Shown piece by piece: positions 6,991-9,181 of a stretch of DNA of 9,181 bases. Each line of letters begins with the position of its first letter. Position 1 is the first letter of the stretch. Origin of the DNA: JAIVHC01 sp049975505 (GTDB lineage Bacteria > Desulfobacterota > Desulfuromonadia > Desulfuromonadales > Desulfuromonadaceae). The position numbers and the translations under genes were made by a program. The stretch is taken from contig JBNGCY010000082.1 of NCBI GenBank assembly GCA_049975505.1, forward strand, positions 1-9,181, read 5' to 3'. A model generated the notes under the pieces. It was not told the DNA's origin and searched no databases. It worked only from the letters and a program-made list of their open reading frames with translations.

Positions 6991-7746
6991 TTACGGTGCC
7001 AGGAGTAATTTAAGGGCAAACACCAGTACCGTTATGCTCACCACCTTTTTAATCCACTCATGTCCCCTGTCCACCGCAAGCCTGGGGCCGATAACACCGC
7101 CGAGGGAATTCCCCGCCGCCAGGGCAAAACCGAGCACATAGTTGATCTGGCCGTGAAACATGAACACCCCCAGAGCCACAAAGGTGTAGGCGAAGATCAC
7201 AACCACTTTGATGGCATTGATGCGCACCAGATCAAGGCCGTGGATCAGCAGGGCCGTGATGATGAGAAACCCCACCCCCGCCTGGACAAAACCGCCGTAG
7301 ATTCCCACCCCGAAGAATGAGACTACCAGCACCAGCTTGCGTCCCCAGCCGAAGGTGATATCTCCCGTGCGCATATGCTTCATGGGGTCGACAATGGTGA
7401 ACACCAGCACTCCGAGCATGATCAGGGCGAGGATCCGGTTGAAGAGTTCATCATTGAGGTTGATGGCGAGATTCGCCCCTACCCAGCTTCCGATAAGCGC
7501 CGGCGGGGTACACAGCAGTGCCAGTTCCAGCGGCATCACTCCGCGTTGACGAAACGAGCGGATCGCAAACACATTCTGGCACAGAATGGCAATGCGGTTG
7601 GTGCCGTTGGCAACGGCCGAGGGCAGCCCCATGAAGATCAACAACGGCAGGGTGAGCAGAGACCCGCCCCCGGCGAGAACATTGAGAATCCCCGCCACGA
7701 TTCCCACCCCGAACAACACGGGTATTTGCCAGTACAGAGGTTCCAT
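6991..7746 (-). CDS. TauE/SafE-family membrane transporter (putative sulfite/organic-anion permease)
   Basis: This 251-residue polytopic inner-membrane protein has the two half-repeats of the TauE/SafE family. Near residues 25-36 is A-G-G-G-S-L-L-T-L-P-L-L, then A-N-G-T-N-R at 46-51. The second repeat has Y-G-G-F-V-Q-A-G-V-G-F at 150-160. Seven or eight helices are expected. Members export sulfite, sulfoacetate or related anions, or are uncharacterised; the substrate here is not determinable. I chose the ATG at 7746 because M-E-P-L-Y-W begins the hydrophobic domain and AAGGA precedes it by about 9 bases. The frame is open to 7851, but that 35-residue extension has no family character. The gene ends 6 bases from the convergent selenoprotein gene, and a CGTAATTACG palindrome (6986-6995) spans the junction. 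Confidence 0.88.
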   Translation of the reverse strand: MEPLYWQIPVLFGVGIVAGILNVLAGGGSLLTLPLLIFMGLPSAVANGTNRIAILCQNVFAIRSFRQRGVMPLELALLCTPPALIGSWVGANLAINLNDELFNRILALIMLGVLVFTIVDPMKHMRTGDITFGWGRKLVLVVSFFGVGIYGGFVQAGVGFLIITALLIHGLDLVRINAIKVVVIFAYTFVALGVFMFHGQINYVLGFALAAGNSLGGVIGPRLAVDRGHEWIKKVVSITVLVFALKLLLAP

Positions 7747-8154
7747 GAAGAATGATCCTTTTATGTTGGGTATAGTGATGTGGAGGATGAACACCACCCA
7801 CCGTGTTCCTGATGGTCGATGCCCACTTTTTTGTATTGCTGTTACCCGCATTGGGGAATGGTGGACAGGATACTTGGTGTGGTTGGGCGATTACAAGGCT
7901 GTTTGTTTTTGGGGAGTAAAATCTGTCTCCGTTCAGAGATGCTTCTTATTTTCTCTATCCCTTCAACGTACGTTTACCTTCTTTCTAAATTCAGCTTTTC
8001 CAGACCAAAAGTAAACGATGATTTATTGCCGCCCCATGTGAGATGATGATAAAAAGGTTTTTCTTAGAAAACAAAAGTTAAAAGCGCAGATTTGCCCCCT
8101 ATACTCTTCTGAACAACAACCCAGGAGGTTGAATCTGCCAAGGAGGATGCGCCC
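7747..8154. other. 408-bp non-coding stretch between divergent genes
   Basis: I see no convincing gene here, although short frames are open on both strands. It should hold the minus-strand promoter of the TauE/SafE gene, but I could not pick a clear one. A perfect 10-bp palindrome AACGTACGTT (7965-7974) and an inverted pair CGTTTAC (7971-7977) / GTAAACG (8011-8017) are the only structured elements noted. Base composition becomes AT-rich after about 7900, unlike the efflux block. Confidence 0.4.
8078..8105 (+). promoter_or_regulatory. Candidate promoter of the DUF2235 remnant
   Basis: TTAAAA (8078-8083), a 16-base spacer, then TATACT (8100-8105) resembles a sigma70 promoter with a good -10 and a weak -35. 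It sits about 50 bases before the ATG at 8155, which has AAGGAGG (8140-8146) at 8-base spacing. The intact expression signals suggest that the gene behind them was functional until recently. Confidence 0.4.
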
Positions 8155-8324
8155 ATGGCAAATATTGTTGTATGTGCCGATGGTACCTGGAATCGGCCTG
8201 AAGAGGACATCGAAAAGGATTCCCCACCAATGTACTCAAACTCGCGCGTCACGCCATGGCCATTGATGAGCAACGCGATGATTTCAAGCCCACCATCTGG
8301 CAATCCAGGCCCGGAGGAAAATAG
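8155..8324 (+). pseudogene. 5' remnant of a DUF2235-type (alpha/beta hydrolase-like) gene, frameshifted and truncated
   Basis: The first 22 codons read M-A-N-I-V-V-C-A-D-G-T-W-N-R-P-E-E-D-I-E-K-D. The I-V-V-C-A-D-G-T-W-N start is typical of DUF2235 proteins, which include lipase-like effectors and uncharacterised hydrolases. After GAT (8218-8220) the frame turns to nonsense. In the next frame (from 8223) it resumes as P-T-N-V-L-K-L-A-R, also typical of the family, and runs to P-T-I-W-Q-S-R-P-G before TAG at 8322. Loss of one T in GATTTCCCC explains this. The remaining coding sequence, which would hold most of the hydrolase fold, is absent where the 12-bp repeats begin. In the unshifted frame the repeats are translated as E-E-N-R units, which is an artefact. 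The family call rests on a short segment. Confidence 0.6.
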
Positions 8325-8383
8325 GGAGGAAAATAGGGAGGAAAATAGGGAGGAAAATAGGGAGGAAAATAGGAGGAAAATAG
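8313..8383 (+). repeat. Tandem 12-bp repeat GGAGGAAAATAG, five perfect copies plus one 11-bp copy
   Basis: Copies start at 8313, 8325, 8337, 8349 and 8361. A sixth, missing one G, covers 8373-8383 and runs directly into GGACACTCCCC. The unit therefore matches the outer part of the transposon-end sequence (GGAAAATAGGGA) at 8375-8394, as if that end had been amplified outward by slippage or repeated insertion. Confidence 0.9.
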
Positions 8384-8394
8384 GGACACTCCCC
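8375..8394 (+). repeat. Left inverted repeat of the RAYT unit
   Basis: GGAAAATAGGGACACTCCCC; its core hairpin has stem GGGA (8383-8386) with TCCC (8390-8393) and loop CAC. It is continuous with the last 12-bp tandem copy. Confidence 0.75.
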
Positions 8395-8440
8395 ATATTT
8401 TCGCATTGCCTTTCGTCCCGTGCTTAACTATGATGAGCAA

Positions 8441-9118
8441 ATGCCAAGAATAGCTCGTATAGTCGCACCTGGATATCCGCACCATGTTACCCAACGTGGG
8501 AATAATCGCACGACGGTGTTTTTTGATGACCAGGACAGGAAAACCTACCTTGAACTGCTGGGCAAATACAGTAAATCGTTTGCGATGCAGATCTGGGCAT
8601 ACTGTTTAATGCCCAACCACGTCCATTTGCTTGTGGTACCGGAAAAAGAAAACTCTCTTGCCCGTGGGATTGGCTTGACCAATCAGGTTTATACACAATA
8701 CCTCAATCGGAAACTTAAACAAAGTGGGCGTATATGGCAGAATCGCTTTTTTTCGTGCATTGTAGAACGTGAAGAATACTTATGGGCGGTTGCGCGCTAT
8801 ATTGAACGGAATCCAGTCAAAGCAGATATGGTTAAACAGGCGGAAGATTACCGCTGGTCCAGCGCCAGGGCACATTTAACTCCTGCCAGTGATGCTCTGT
8901 TACATCAACCATCATGGCTGGATGAGACAGACATATCCGCTTATGCCGAATTTCTGCTCCAGAGAGACGATAAAACAGAAAGTGACTTGCGCAGGGCCAC
9001 GCGCACAGGGCGTCCTTTTGGCTCTGAGATGTTTATTGATGCCATGGAATTGAAGTTAAATGCAAGGTTAAAGGCACGCAAACCTGGAAGGCCGAGAAAA
9101 ACAGGGGAGTGTCCCTAA
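8441..9118 (+). CDS. REP-associated tyrosine transposase (RAYT; Y1/HUH, transposase 17 family)
   Basis: This 225-residue single-strand DNA transposase is related to IS200/IS605 TnpA. It starts M-P-R-I-A-R-I-V-A-P-G-Y-P-H-H-V-T-Q-R-G-N-N-R, a hallmark of the family. The metal-binding HUH motif is H60-V-H62 in M-P-N-H-V-H-L-L-V, and the likely catalytic tyrosine is Tyr120 in A-R-Y-I-E-R-N-P-V-K-A. The C-terminal T-G-R-P-F-G-S and basic K-P-G-R-P-R-K are also typical of RAYTs. A GTG at 8420 in the same frame would add seven residues, but family homology begins at the ATG 8441. No strong ribosome site precedes either. The gene looks intact. Its last codons and TAA stop lie within the right inverted repeat. 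It is noticeably lower in GC than the efflux genes, consistent with acquisition. Confidence 0.9.
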   Translation: MPRIARIVAPGYPHHVTQRGNNRTTVFFDDQDRKTYLELLGKYSKSFAMQIWAYCLMPNHVHLLVVPEKENSLARGIGLTNQVYTQYLNRKLKQSGRIWQNRFFSCIVEREEYLWAVARYIERNPVKADMVKQAEDYRWSSARAHLTPASDALLHQPSWLDETDISAYAEFLLQRDDKTESDLRRATRTGRPFGSEMFIDAMELKLNARLKARKPGRPRKTGECP

Positions 9119-9123
9119 TTTCC
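9104..9123 (-). repeat. Right inverted repeat of the RAYT unit
   Basis: GGGGAGTGTCCCTAATTTCC, matching the left end at 19 of 20 positions in reverse complement. It encodes the transposase C-terminus (G-E-C-P-stop) and can fold as GGGA (9105-9108), loop GTG, TCCC (9112-9115). Confidence 0.75.
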
Positions 9124-9165
9124 CTACAGATATCCAGTGAAATTGAAGGGATCCTCACCGCATGA
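9121..9165 (+). pseudogene. Possible 3' end of an interrupted reading frame
   Basis: Directly after the right inverted repeat one frame reads S-L-Q-I-S-S-E-I-E-G-I-L-T-A and stops with TGA at 9163. It looks like an ordinary protein tail and could be the 3' scrap of the gene whose 5' end lies at 8155. It is too short to assign, and chance is a real alternative. Confidence 0.2.
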
Positions 9166-9181
9166 CAACTTCGCAGCACAA
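9162..9181 (+). CDS. Possible start of a downstream gene, cut by the window edge
   Basis: ATG at 9162 (M-T-T-S-Q-H...) overlaps the TGA of the preceding short frame as ATGA, a common coupling arrangement. GAAGGG (9145-9150) lies 11 bases upstream, a long spacing. Only six codons are visible, so nothing can be said about the product. Confidence 0.25.

Larger units (their letters stand above)
8375..9123 (+). mobile_element. RAYT transposase unit bounded by a 20-bp imperfect inverted repeat
   Basis: The left end 8375-8394 and right end 9104-9123 are reverse complements at 19 of 20 positions, with a perfect 14-bp core (TAGGGACACTCCCC / GGGGAGTGTCCCTA). They enclose the single transposase gene, and the right copy overlaps its last codons and stop. 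Each end can also fold on itself as GGGA-CAC-TCCC or GGGA-GTG-TCCC, a short hairpin of the kind used by IS200/REP-type single-strand transposases. No target-site duplication is evident, as expected for Y1 enzymes. The true outer boundaries are uncertain. Confidence 0.6.

Noticed and set aside
7747..7851. N-terminal 35-residue extension of the TauE/SafE protein
   Set aside because: The frame is open, but the family domain and a suitable ribosome site both point to the ATG at 7746.
8313..8383. CRISPR-like array
   Set aside because: The 12-bp units are directly adjacent with no spacers, and no cas gene is present.
8155..8427. 90-residue protein with E-E-N-R repeats
   Set aside because: It is the out-of-frame continuation of a broken DUF2235-type gene through a 12-bp DNA repeat, not a designed repeat protein.

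Overview
The window comes from a Gram-negative bacterium. It carries a complete tripartite RND efflux system with an outer-membrane lipoprotein. If the small gene at 6790-6984 is read correctly, the organism also decodes UGA as selenocysteine. A selenium-using proteobacterium or a member of the former Deltaproteobacteria (Desulfobacterota) would fit. I cannot name a genus from the sequence alone.

Positions 83-6627 hold one co-oriented efflux block. A TetR-family regulator (145-720) is preceded by a good sigma70 promoter whose -10/start region abuts a 6-4-6 inverted repeat, the likely operator. It is followed by a periplasmic adaptor (864-1988), an inner-membrane HAE1-type RND pump (1992-5138) and an outer-membrane channel lipoprotein (5152-6627). 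The regulator probably represses its own transcription and that of the pump genes. The substrate cannot be read from the sequence.

Positions 6628-6984 hold a 13-bp hairpin and then the most notable feature of the window: a 64-codon gene interrupted by an in-frame TGA (6886-6888). The frame continues sensibly for 31 codons. The TGA falls where related small two-helix membrane proteins (the DUF6132 type, as I recall the family) have the second cysteine of a C-x4-C motif. A 6-bp stem with a GGUC loop begins 13 nt downstream, as expected for a bacterial SECIS element. I read it as a 64-residue membrane selenoprotein with a C-x4-U redox pair. It is convergent, with a 6-bp gap, with a TauE/SafE-family membrane transporter gene on the minus strand (6991-7746).

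Positions 7747-9181 have a lower-GC, accessory character. A 408-bp non-coding stretch leads to the 5' remnant of a DUF2235-type gene, which has an apparent one-base frameshift and is cut off by a 12-bp tandem repeat (8313-8383). The repeat runs into one end of a 20-bp imperfect inverted repeat (8375-8394 and 9104-9123) that brackets a REP-associated tyrosine (Y1/HUH) transposase gene (8441-9118). The last 60 bases hold the possible 3' end of a reading frame, with an ATG overlapping its stop.
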